Source of the DNA: Halotalea alkalilenta DSM 17697
GTDB lineage: Bacteria > Pseudomonadota > Gammaproteobacteria > Pseudomonadales > Halomonadaceae
NCBI RefSeq assembly: GCF_000621205.1
Contig: NZ_JHYY01000013.1
Location: 62,001 to 126,000, forward strand
Length of the DNA: 64,000 nucleotides
Direction of reading: 5' to 3'
A model generated the notes under the pieces. That model did not search any database. It was not told the origin of the DNA and worked only from the letters and a program-made list of their open reading frames with translations. The position numbers and the translations under genes were made by a program. Positions 34,702 to 42,342 of this stretch are shown one piece after another. Every line of letters begins with the position of its first letter. The stretch's first letter is position 1.

Positions 34702-35394
34702 CTACTTCTGAAGCAGTTTTTCGAGCTCGAGCAGGCTGGAGACACCCAGCTTGGCAAGCAGCCGCTGCTTGTAGGTGCTGACGGTCTTCTCACTGAGGCA
34801 CAGCTGCTCAGCGACGTCCTTGTTGCGTCGTCCTTGACGAAGCAGGGTATATACCATCATTTCGCGATCGGTAAGACGGGCCAGCGGCTCTTCCGCGAGC
34901 TCCTCCTCGTTGGTCCCGAGATCGGCGGCGGATGCTTCGTCCATCGGAGTTTCAGCGCTGCGCGGGCCTTCGAACTCGAACGGTTGGACGACGATCGTAT
35001 TCAATACCCGCAATACCGCCCGCTCCAGGCCAAGCAGCGACTCCCGCTTGGAGAGAAAACCCTGGGCGCCCATCCGGGCCACGCGTGGACCATAGACGTC
35101 CGCGCTCATCCCCGAGATCACCAGGATCGGCGTTCGATCGTCGCGATAGCGCAAGCGACGGATGAACTCCATCCCGCCGAGCCCCGGAATGTCGAGATCG
35201 AGCAGCACGAGATGATAATGGTGCTCACGACACAGCCGCAGTCCTTCTCCGCCATCCCCTGCTTCCTCCACCTCGAAGCCGAGCCCAGCGAGCACGCCAC
35301 GATAGCCCATCCGAATCGCAGGATGGTCATCGATCACCAGCACACGCTGGGGAAGCTTGCCTACGGCGTCGCGGGAGGCTGGTAGCGATTTCAT
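34702..35394 (-). CDS. LuxR/FixJ-type response regulator (RocA/BvgA-like)
   Basis: A 230-residue response regulator. Its receiver domain has the acidic pair in VLVIDDHPAIRMG, the phospho-acceptor aspartate in LVLLDLDIPG, SGM for the conserved serine/threonine and K in GFLSKRES. An acidic linker is followed by a LuxR-type helix-turn-helix (LTDREMMVYTLLRQGRRNKDVAEQLCLSEKTVSTYKQRLLAKLG). The ATG at 35394 is used; it lies only 2 bp after the glnE stop, so the gene is either co-translated with glnE or has a promoter inside glnE. The adjacent downstream kinase with an HPt domain is the natural phosphodonor. The pilin promoter is a likely target. Confidence 0.9.
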   Translation of the reverse strand: MKSLPASRDAVGKLPQRVLVIDDHPAIRMGYRGVLAGLGFEVEEAGDGGEGLRLCREHHYHLVLLDLDIPGLGGMEFIRRLRYRDDRTPILVISGMSADVYGPRVARMGAQGFLSKRESLLGLERAVLRVLNTIVVQPFEFEGPRSAETPMDEASAADLGTNEEELAEEPLARLTDREMMVYTLLRQGRRNKDVAEQLCLSEKTVSTYKQRLLAKLGVSSLLELEKLLQK

Positions 35395-35396
35395 GG

Positions 35397-38300
35397 TTAT
35401 TTTGGCTCCATCCAAGCACGCCAACACTCGATCACCGCCTGTCTATGGGCGCTGAACTCACTCACCGACACCATCGAATCGCGCTTGGCCAGCGCGTTGA
35501 GATGACCGATATCCCGGTAGGCAAGATAGGCGTTTCTCAGCGCCCCGGCGTGTTCTATCGGCAGTTGACGCGATATCTCCAAGGTTTCGAGAATTCGCAC
35601 GTTGTCACTGTAATCGAGCAGCGCCGGCACCTCGGCGCCGAGTGCCAGCACCGCGAACTGGTCGAGAAACTCGATGTCGACCAGGCCACCGGGATCGTGC
35701 TTGAGGTCGAAGCGCTCAGGGTCACGTCCACCGCTGCCGAGGTGTTCGCGCATCTTGGCGCGCATCGTGACCACGTCCTCGCGCAGCCGCTCCCGGTCAC
35801 GCGGCTTGCCGAGCACTTCACGGCGCAGCGATTCGAACCGCTGCCTCAACAGTGTACTGCCAGCCACCGCCCTGGCCCGCACCAGCGCCTGGTGCTCCCA
35901 GGTCCAGGCATGGCGATGCTGATAGTCGGCGAACGCCTCGAGCGAGCTGACCAGCAGCCCGGCATTGCCCGAGGGACGAAGCCGCATGTCGACGTCGAAC
36001 AGCATGCCGTTGGCGGTCACCGCGGTGAGCAAATGGATGATCCGCTGGCCGAGCCGGGTGAAGAACACCCCGTTGTCGATCGCCCGGGGCCCGCTGGTCG
36101 TGCCCTGGGGAGCGGCATCGTGGATGAAGACCAGGTCGAGATCCGAACCATAGCCGAGCTCGATGCCCCCCAGCTTGCCATAGCCGACGATGATGAAACC
36201 GGCGCGTCCCTCCTCGCACGAGGACTCTCCGCCCTGGGGTTCGCCGTAGCGGGCCACCAACCCCCGCCAGGCCATCGCCAACACGCGCTCGAGCACGACC
36301 TCGGCGATAAAGGTGAGATAGTCGCTGACGTTCATCAGCGTACGCGCACCGGCGAGGTCGGATGCGGCGACCGAGAGCACCTGGGCGTGCTTGAACACCC
36401 GTAGGGCCTCGAGCTGAGCCTCATCGTCGTCCTCGGGTATCCGCGCCAGGGTCTGGTCGAGCTCGGCGCGCAGGCGCTCGCGATCGGCGGGAGAATAGAG
36501 CGTCGCCGGGGTGAGCAGCTCATCGAGCAGCACCGGATGACGGGTGAGCTGCTCGGCGATCCAGGGGCTCGCCGCGCAGAGCCGGACCAGATGGACCCGG
36601 GCCGCCTCGCTTTCGCGCAAAAGCGATAGATAGGCAGTGCGCCTCAGCACCGACTCGATCAGCCCGAGCACTCGCTCGAGCGCGATGTCCGGCGGCTGGT
36701 CGAAATAGTGCCGGCGAAGACCCGGTGAGCGCTCCACCGCCTGCTCGCCGCCATCGGGATGCTCGCCGGCGACCGCCTCCAGCAGCATAGGCATCAGGGC
36801 ATCGAGACGCTCGAGGCCGATGCGCTGCATCCCCTTCACCGCCTTCGAACGGCGCAGCGCCTCGATCCGGGCGAGCACCCGGGAAGGGTCGGCGAAACCG
36901 CGTGAGACGAGCAGCGCCTCGCCCTCTTCGCGATCCAGCGATGCCTCCCACAGCGCCCGCCACTCAGCGAGCGCCTGCTCGTCGCCGCTCGGCGCACGCT
37001 CCTGCGGCACGCTGATCACCGCCTCGAAATGGCCATGGACGCGACGACGCACCGCGACGAGCTCCGATTCGAGCTCGCCCCAGCCAGCGCGGCCCAGCGC
37101 AAAGGCCACTCGCTCACGGTCGAGCGAACTCGCAGGCAAGTCCTGGGTCTGGCGATCCTCGAGCGCCTGGAGTACGTGCTCCAGGTCGCGCAGCAGCAGA
37201 TAATCCGCCTCCAGCTCCTCGACCACCCGGGCGGGGAGCAGCTCGAGTCGCGCCAGGCAGCGCAGGGCGCGTGCCAGCGACGGCGTCTGCAACTCGGTGT
37301 CGCGTCCGCCCCGGATCAGCTGGAACACCTGGACCACGAACTCGACCTCGCGGATCCCTCCCGCACCGAGCTTGATGTTGTCGGCGAGCCCGCGGCGGCG
37401 TACTTCGCGGTTGATCATCGCCTTCATCTCGCGCAGCGACTCGATCGCACCGAAATCGACGTAGCGCCGGTAGACGAAGGGCTTGAGCCTTTCGAGCAGC
37501 TCGCGACCAGCGTCTTTGTCCCCCGCCACCGGCCTCGCCTTGAGCAGCGCGAAGCGCTCCCACTCCCGCCCTTGGTCCTGATAGTAGCGATCCAGCGCGG
37601 CGAAGCTGCCGACCAACGGCCCGCCCTCCCCGAGCGGACGCAGCCGCATGTCGACTCGGAACACGAAACCTTCCGCGCTTGGCGCGTCCAGCGCACGAAT
37701 CAGCTTCTGGCCGAGCTTGGTGAAGTACTCGAGATGGGAAAGCGAGCGCCGGCCCCCGCTGGTCTCGCCCTCGCATGGATAGGCGAAGATCAGGTCGATG
37801 TCGGAGGAGAGATTGAGTTCGCCGGCGCCGAACTTGCCCATCCCCAGCACTACCAGTCGCGAAGGGGTAGCGTCGGCAAGCGGTGCCGGGCGCCCCCAAC
37901 GTGGGGCGAAGTGAGCCTCGAGCCAGCCGAGCGCCGCCTCGAGCATCGCTTCAGCGAGCTCGCTTACCGCACGCGCGGTGTCCCAAGCGCTTTCCACCGT
38001 GCTGGTGTCGCGGCAGAGATCCCGCCAGACGATGCCGACCATCCACTCGCGGCGCAGGCCGCGCAGCGCAGCGCCCAGTGCCTCCTCGTCGCCACAGCCT
38101 GCGCAGGCCTCGGCCAGCGTGGCGGCAAGCCGGGCCACGGGCGGTGCCTGGCGCAGCTCATCGCGCGCGGCGAGACGCGCAAGCAGCGTCGAATCGCGCT
38201 CGAGCGCCTCGAAAACGAAACGGGACACCGCGACGACGCGGCGAAATGCCTGCCCATCCACCTCCGCCACCGGCGGGACCAGCATGTCGAGACGCCTCTG

Positions 38301-38501
38301 GGTCGACTCCTCGAGATCGCCTGTCAACGCCTCACGGCAAAACTGCGACGCATCGGCCACTTTCAGCCTCCGTACTCCATCGGAATGCCAGAACACGTAC
38401 TGCGGTACCTGCACCGCTATCCATTCCAAAAGCGCTGCTCCCAGTCCGGAACGAAGCGCTTCCCTCATCCTTTCGTACCAACCCCAGTCTAACCAACTCA
38501 T
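35397..38501 (-). CDS. glnE: Glutamine synthetase adenylyltransferase/adenylyl-removing enzyme
   Basis: A 1034-residue bifunctional enzyme that adenylylates and deadenylylates glutamine synthetase in answer to PII and glutamine. Two nucleotidyltransferase domains are each marked by the G-x-G-K-x-G...SD-x-D-L motif: GMGKFGAGELNLSSDIDL near residues 220-237 (adenylyl-removing half) and GYGKLGGIELGYGSDLDL near residues 770-790 (adenylyltransferase half). The length is slightly above that of E. coli GlnE. The gene ends 2 bp before the fimbrial response regulator gene, an unusual arrangement. Upstream it is divergent from the beta-oxidation operon. Confidence 0.96.
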   Translation of the reverse strand: MSWLDWGWYERMREALRSGLGAALLEWIAVQVPQYVFWHSDGVRRLKVADASQFCREALTGDLEESTQRRLDMLVPPVAEVDGQAFRRVVAVSRFVFEALERDSTLLARLAARDELRQAPPVARLAATLAEACAGCGDEEALGAALRGLRREWMVGIVWRDLCRDTSTVESAWDTARAVSELAEAMLEAALGWLEAHFAPRWGRPAPLADATPSRLVVLGMGKFGAGELNLSSDIDLIFAYPCEGETSGGRRSLSHLEYFTKLGQKLIRALDAPSAEGFVFRVDMRLRPLGEGGPLVGSFAALDRYYQDQGREWERFALLKARPVAGDKDAGRELLERLKPFVYRRYVDFGAIESLREMKAMINREVRRRGLADNIKLGAGGIREVEFVVQVFQLIRGGRDTELQTPSLARALRCLARLELLPARVVEELEADYLLLRDLEHVLQALEDRQTQDLPASSLDRERVAFALGRAGWGELESELVAVRRRVHGHFEAVISVPQERAPSGDEQALAEWRALWEASLDREEGEALLVSRGFADPSRVLARIEALRRSKAVKGMQRIGLERLDALMPMLLEAVAGEHPDGGEQAVERSPGLRRHYFDQPPDIALERVLGLIESVLRRTAYLSLLRESEAARVHLVRLCAASPWIAEQLTRHPVLLDELLTPATLYSPADRERLRAELDQTLARIPEDDDEAQLEALRVFKHAQVLSVAASDLAGARTLMNVSDYLTFIAEVVLERVLAMAWRGLVARYGEPQGGESSCEEGRAGFIIVGYGKLGGIELGYGSDLDLVFIHDAAPQGTTSGPRAIDNGVFFTRLGQRIIHLLTAVTANGMLFDVDMRLRPSGNAGLLVSSLEAFADYQHRHAWTWEHQALVRARAVAGSTLLRQRFESLRREVLGKPRDRERLREDVVTMRAKMREHLGSGGRDPERFDLKHDPGGLVDIEFLDQFAVLALGAEVPALLDYSDNVRILETLEISRQLPIEHAGALRNAYLAYRDIGHLNALAKRDSMVSVSEFSAHRQAVIECWRAWMEPK

Positions 38502-38613
38502 CGACCGAGTCTCGGTTTCATTGCCTTTATCCGCAGTTTTCGGCGCAAAAGCCGCTCATTCGGCACGCCACCTCATCCTTTAGGCGACTACCCAAGGTGA
38601 CATTGAAGCGATA

Positions 38614-38635
38614 GTTTCAAACGAACGTTTGAAAC
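38614..38635. promoter_or_regulatory. PsrA-like operator in front of the beta-oxidation operon
   Basis: GTTTCAAACG and CGTTTGAAAC are perfect 10-bp arms around AA. The core matches the PsrA recognition pattern (G/C)AAAC-N2-4-GTTT(G/C), here CAAAC-N4-GTTTG. It lies 41 bp before the ATG of the FadB-like gene, a position suited to repression relieved by long-chain fatty acyl ligands. PsrA itself is not encoded in the window. Confidence 0.8.
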
Positions 38636-38676
38636 CGACGCCCGGATCGGTGTCGTTCGACAGAAGGAAGCTATCC

Positions 38677-41046
38677 ATGCCTGCCAGACTAGAGATTCGC
38701 AAAGCCGCGGTGCTCGGTGCCGGCGTGATGGGCGCCCAGATCGCCGCGCAGCTGACCAACGCAGGGATCGAGACCCTGCTCTTCGACCTGCCGGCCGAAG
38801 GCGGGGACGAACGCGCGATCGCGCGAGAGGCGATCGCGCGCCTGGCCAAGCTCTCGCCCAGCCCGCTGGCCGAGCCAAGGCTGGCCGGTGCGATCACGCC
38901 GGCCGACTACGATGACGACATCGAGGCCCTGGTGGAATGCGACCTGGTGATCGAAGCGATCGCCGAGCGGCTCGAGCTCAAGCGCGCGCTCTTCGAGCGT
39001 ATCGCACCGTATCTCAACGAGCGGGCGATGCTCGCCTCCAACACTTCAGGCCTTTCGATCGCGGCGATGGCCGCCACCCTGCCTGCCGGGCTGCGCGCGC
39101 GCTTTTGCGCCATGCATTTCTTCAATCCACCGCGCTACATGACTCTGGTCGAGCTGATCCCTTGTAGCGAAAGCGACCCTGCGCTGCTCGACCGGCTCGA
39201 GAGCTTTTTGGTCAGCGCCCTCGGCAAAGGCGTGGTACGTGCCAAGGACACGCCCAACTTCATCGGCAATCGCATCGGCGTGTTCTCGATGCTCTCGATC
39301 GTCCACCACGCACAGCGCTTGGGGCTCGGCTTCGACGAGGTGGATGCGCTCACGGGCCCAGCGCTGGGACGTCCTAGGTCTGCGACCTATCGCACCCTGG
39401 ATGTGGTCGGCCTCGACACCATCGCCCATGTGATCGCGACGATGCGTAACGGCCTGCCCGATGACCCTTGGCATCGCCACTTCTCCACCCCTGCCTGGGC
39501 CGAACGGCTGATCGAGCGAGGCGCACTGGGGCAAAAAAACGGCGCCGGCTGCTATCGCAAGCGCGCAGGCCAAATAGAGGTGCTCGACCCGGACACGTTC
39601 GAATACGGCCCGGCCAGGGCGACCGTCGCCCCCGAGGTCGCAGCGCTGCTCGCGCTCGAGGAGCCGGGTGAGCGGCTCGAGGCCTTGCGTGCGAGCCATC
39701 ATCCCCAGGCCCAGCTGGTATGGAGCAGTCTGCGGGACCTGTTCCACTACTGTGCGGCACAGCTGGAGCAGATCGCCGATCATGCCTTCGATCTAGACCT
39801 CGCCCTGCGCTGGGGCTACGGCTGGAAGCGAGGGCCGTTCGAAAGCTGGCAGGCGGCGGGCTGGAAACGCGTCGCCGGCTGGATCGAGGAGGAGATCGCG
39901 CAGGGCAAGACGATGAGCGACGCCCCGCTGCCTGCTTGGGTCACCGAGGTCGACGGCGTCTACCGCGCGGGCAGCGGCTATGCCCCCGCCACCGGCCGGT
40001 TCGAACACCGCGGCGAGCTTCCGGTCTACACCCGCCAGCGGGCCCCGGAGCGCCTGCTCGACGATCCGCTCGCGCCGGGCGAGACGGTGTTCGAGAACGC
40101 CGGCCTGCGAGCCTGGCACGACGGCGACGGCGTCCTGGTGGCGAGCTTCACCACCAAGGGGCACGTGATCTCCGCGGACGTACTCGCCGGCGTACGCGAA
40201 TCGGTGGCGATCGCCGAGCGCGATTTCGACGCGCTGGTGCTCTGGCACCCTGAAGCGCCCTTCTCCTACGGCGCCGATCTCAAAGGTGCGATGGCGATGC
40301 TCGCCGGTGGCGAGCGGGACGCCTTTTCTCTGCTGGTCGCCGAATTCCAACGCACCAGCCAGACCCTCAAGTACTCGATGGTGCCGGTGATCGCGGCCAT
40401 CCAGGGCATGACGCTGGGCGGCGGCTGCGAGCTGCAGATGCACTGCGCGCGTACGGTGGCCGAGCTCGAGAGCTACGTCGGCCTGGTCGAGGCCGGCGTG
40501 GGCCTGCTGCCCGCCGGCGGAGGGCTCAAGGAGTTCGCGCTGCGCGCAGCCAACGCCCAGGGTGACAAGGGCGATCTGTTCACTGCCCTGGCACCTCGTT
40601 TCGAGCGGGTGGCGCGCGCCCTGCCAGCGGGCTCCGCGCGCGAAGCCCAAGGCGCGGGGCTGCTGCGCGACGCGGACGTCGTGGTGATGAACCCGTTCGA
40701 ACTGCTCCATGTCGCCCGCCACCAGGCCCGGGCGCTGTTCGAGGCGGGCTACCGCCCACCCTTGCCGGCGCGAACGATCCGCGTCGCCGGGCGCCCCGCG
40801 ATCGCCAACTTCGATGCCCAGATCATCAACCTGCTCGAGGGTCGCTCGATCTCCGAGCACGACGCCGAGATCGCCCACCGGATCGCGGTCGTGCTCTGCG
40901 GCGGCGAGGTCGACGCCGATGAGCGGGTCGACGAGGCATGGCTGCTCGGTCTCGAGCGCGAGCACTTCGTCCAGCTCGCGATGAGTGAGAAGACCCAGGC
41001 CCGCATCCAGCACACCCTGAAGACCGGCAAACCGCTGCGCAACTGA
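38677..41046 (+). CDS. fadB: 3-hydroxyacyl-CoA dehydrogenase/enoyl-CoA hydratase (FadB/FadN-like)
   Basis: A 789-residue bifunctional beta-oxidation enzyme with the hydroxyacyl-CoA dehydrogenase domain first, as in FadN-type proteins, rather than last as in classical FadB. The NAD-binding motif VLGAGVMGAQIAAQL is at about residues 12-26, the catalytic region MHFFNPPRYMTLVELIP is at about 146, and the crotonase domain (about 480-700) carries IQGMTLGGGCELQMHCA and VGLVEAGVGLLPAGGG, which form the oxyanion hole and active-site helix. AGAAGGAAG precedes the ATG at 38677. It hydrates enoyl-CoA and oxidises the resulting hydroxyacyl-CoA to ketoacyl-CoA in the cytosol. The operon continues with thiolase and fadE and starts behind a PsrA-like site. 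Confidence 0.93.
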   Translation: MPARLEIRKAAVLGAGVMGAQIAAQLTNAGIETLLFDLPAEGGDERAIAREAIARLAKLSPSPLAEPRLAGAITPADYDDDIEALVECDLVIEAIAERLELKRALFERIAPYLNERAMLASNTSGLSIAAMAATLPAGLRARFCAMHFFNPPRYMTLVELIPCSESDPALLDRLESFLVSALGKGVVRAKDTPNFIGNRIGVFSMLSIVHHAQRLGLGFDEVDALTGPALGRPRSATYRTLDVVGLDTIAHVIATMRNGLPDDPWHRHFSTPAWAERLIERGALGQKNGAGCYRKRAGQIEVLDPDTFEYGPARATVAPEVAALLALEEPGERLEALRASHHPQAQLVWSSLRDLFHYCAAQLEQIADHAFDLDLALRWGYGWKRGPFESWQAAGWKRVAGWIEEEIAQGKTMSDAPLPAWVTEVDGVYRAGSGYAPATGRFEHRGELPVYTRQRAPERLLDDPLAPGETVFENAGLRAWHDGDGVLVASFTTKGHVISADVLAGVRESVAIAERDFDALVLWHPEAPFSYGADLKGAMAMLAGGERDAFSLLVAEFQRTSQTLKYSMVPVIAAIQGMTLGGGCELQMHCARTVAELESYVGLVEAGVGLLPAGGGLKEFALRAANAQGDKGDLFTALAPRFERVARALPAGSAREAQGAGLLRDADVVVMNPFELLHVARHQARALFEAGYRPPLPARTIRVAGRPAIANFDAQIINLLEGRSISEHDAEIAHRIAVVLCGGEVDADERVDEAWLLGLEREHFVQLAMSEKTQARIQHTLKTGKPLRN

Positions 41047-41088
41047 GCGAAAGCGTAAGCGACCAGGCAACGAGAAAAGAGAACCGCC

Positions 41089-42297
41089 ATGACCACATCG
41101 ATCCAAGACGTCTACGTCGTCGCCGCCTGCCGCAGCCCGGTCACCAAAGCACCGCGCGGTGCCTTTCGCCATGTGCGCCCCGATGACCTGCTCGCCCACT
41201 GCCTGCGCGGGGCGCTGGCCCAGGCGCCCAAGCTCGATCCGGCCAGGATCGACGACTGCGTGATCGGCTGCGCGATGCCGGAGAGCTCGCAGGGGATGAA
41301 CGTGGCGCGCATCAGCGTGCTGCTGGCGGGGCTGCCGCAGAGCATCGCCGGCCAGACCGTCAATCGCTTCTGCGCCTCGGGCCTGCAGGCGATCGCCACC
41401 GCCGCCGCGCGCATCCGCCTCGGTGAGGCGCAGCTGATGCTCGCCGGCGGGGTCGAGAGCATGTCCCAGGTGCCGATGATGGGCCACCGCCCGGCATTCA
41501 ATCCGCGGCTGTTCGAAGACGGCATGCAGGGTGACGAGGTCGGGGTCGCCTTCGGCATGGGACTCACCGCCGAGCGGGTGGCGCGCCGCTGGCAAGTGCC
41601 GCGCGAGGCGCAAGATGCCTTCGCCTTCGCCTCCCACCAGAAGGCGCTCGCCGCGCAGGCCAGTGGCGAGCTGATGCGCTCGGCACTGCCGTTCGAGGTC
41701 ACCGAACGTCATCCCGATCCAGCCACCGGCGCGGTGGCGCTGCGCCGGCGTCTGGTCGACGCCGACGAAGGCCCCCGCGCGGACACCAGTCTCGAGGCAC
41801 TGGCGAAGCTGCGCCCCGCATTCTCCCGCGACGGCACGGTGACCGCGGGCAACTCGTCACAGACTTCCGATGGCGCCGCCGCGCTGCTGCTCGCTTCGTC
41901 CCAGGCGGTACGTGAGTTCGATCTCAGCCCGCTCGCCCGGTTCAAAGGCTTCGCCGTCGCGGGCGTGGCGCCCGAAGTGATGGGGATCGGCCCGGTGGCG
42001 GCGGTACCCAAGGCGCTGGAACAGGCCGGGATCGCGCTGGACCGGCTCGATTGGATCGAACTCAACGAGGCCTTCGCCGCCCAGGCGCTGGCGGTGATCC
42101 AGGAGCTCACCCTCGACCCCGCCAAGGTCAATCCGCTGGGCGGTGCGATCGCGCTCGGCCATCCGCTCGGCGCCACCGGGGCGATCCGCACCGCGATGCT
42201 GCTCCACGGTCTGCGTGAGCGCGGCCAGAAGTACGGCATGGTGACGATGTGCATCGGCACCGGCATGGGCGCGGCCGGGATCTTCGAGGCCCTCTGA
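41089..42297 (+). CDS. fadA: Acetyl-CoA acyltransferase (thiolase)
   Basis: A 402-residue thiolase that splits 3-ketoacyl-CoA with CoA to acetyl-CoA and a shortened acyl-CoA. The acyl-accepting cysteine is C95 in NRFCASGLQ, the base histidine is H358 in GGAIALGHPLGATGA, and the second catalytic cysteine is C388 in CIGTGMGAA; NEAFAAQAL is also intact. It begins 42 bp after the fadB-like gene and is followed 45 bp later by fadE, so three steps of the beta-oxidation spiral are encoded in one operon. Confidence 0.95.
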   Translation: MTTSIQDVYVVAACRSPVTKAPRGAFRHVRPDDLLAHCLRGALAQAPKLDPARIDDCVIGCAMPESSQGMNVARISVLLAGLPQSIAGQTVNRFCASGLQAIATAAARIRLGEAQLMLAGGVESMSQVPMMGHRPAFNPRLFEDGMQGDEVGVAFGMGLTAERVARRWQVPREAQDAFAFASHQKALAAQASGELMRSALPFEVTERHPDPATGAVALRRRLVDADEGPRADTSLEALAKLRPAFSRDGTVTAGNSSQTSDGAAALLLASSQAVREFDLSPLARFKGFAVAGVAPEVMGIGPVAAVPKALEQAGIALDRLDWIELNEAFAAQALAVIQELTLDPAKVNPLGGAIALGHPLGATGAIRTAMLLHGLRERGQKYGMVTMCIGTGMGAAGIFEAL

Positions 42298-42342
42298 GCG
42301 CGCTCTTCATCCATCGTCTCTTTGATCATCGGGGAGCGTCAT

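Noticed and set aside
39793-41712. A 639-codon open frame antisense to the beta-oxidation genes
   Set aside because: It crosses two genes with intact catalytic motifs on the other strand and is explained by codon bias.
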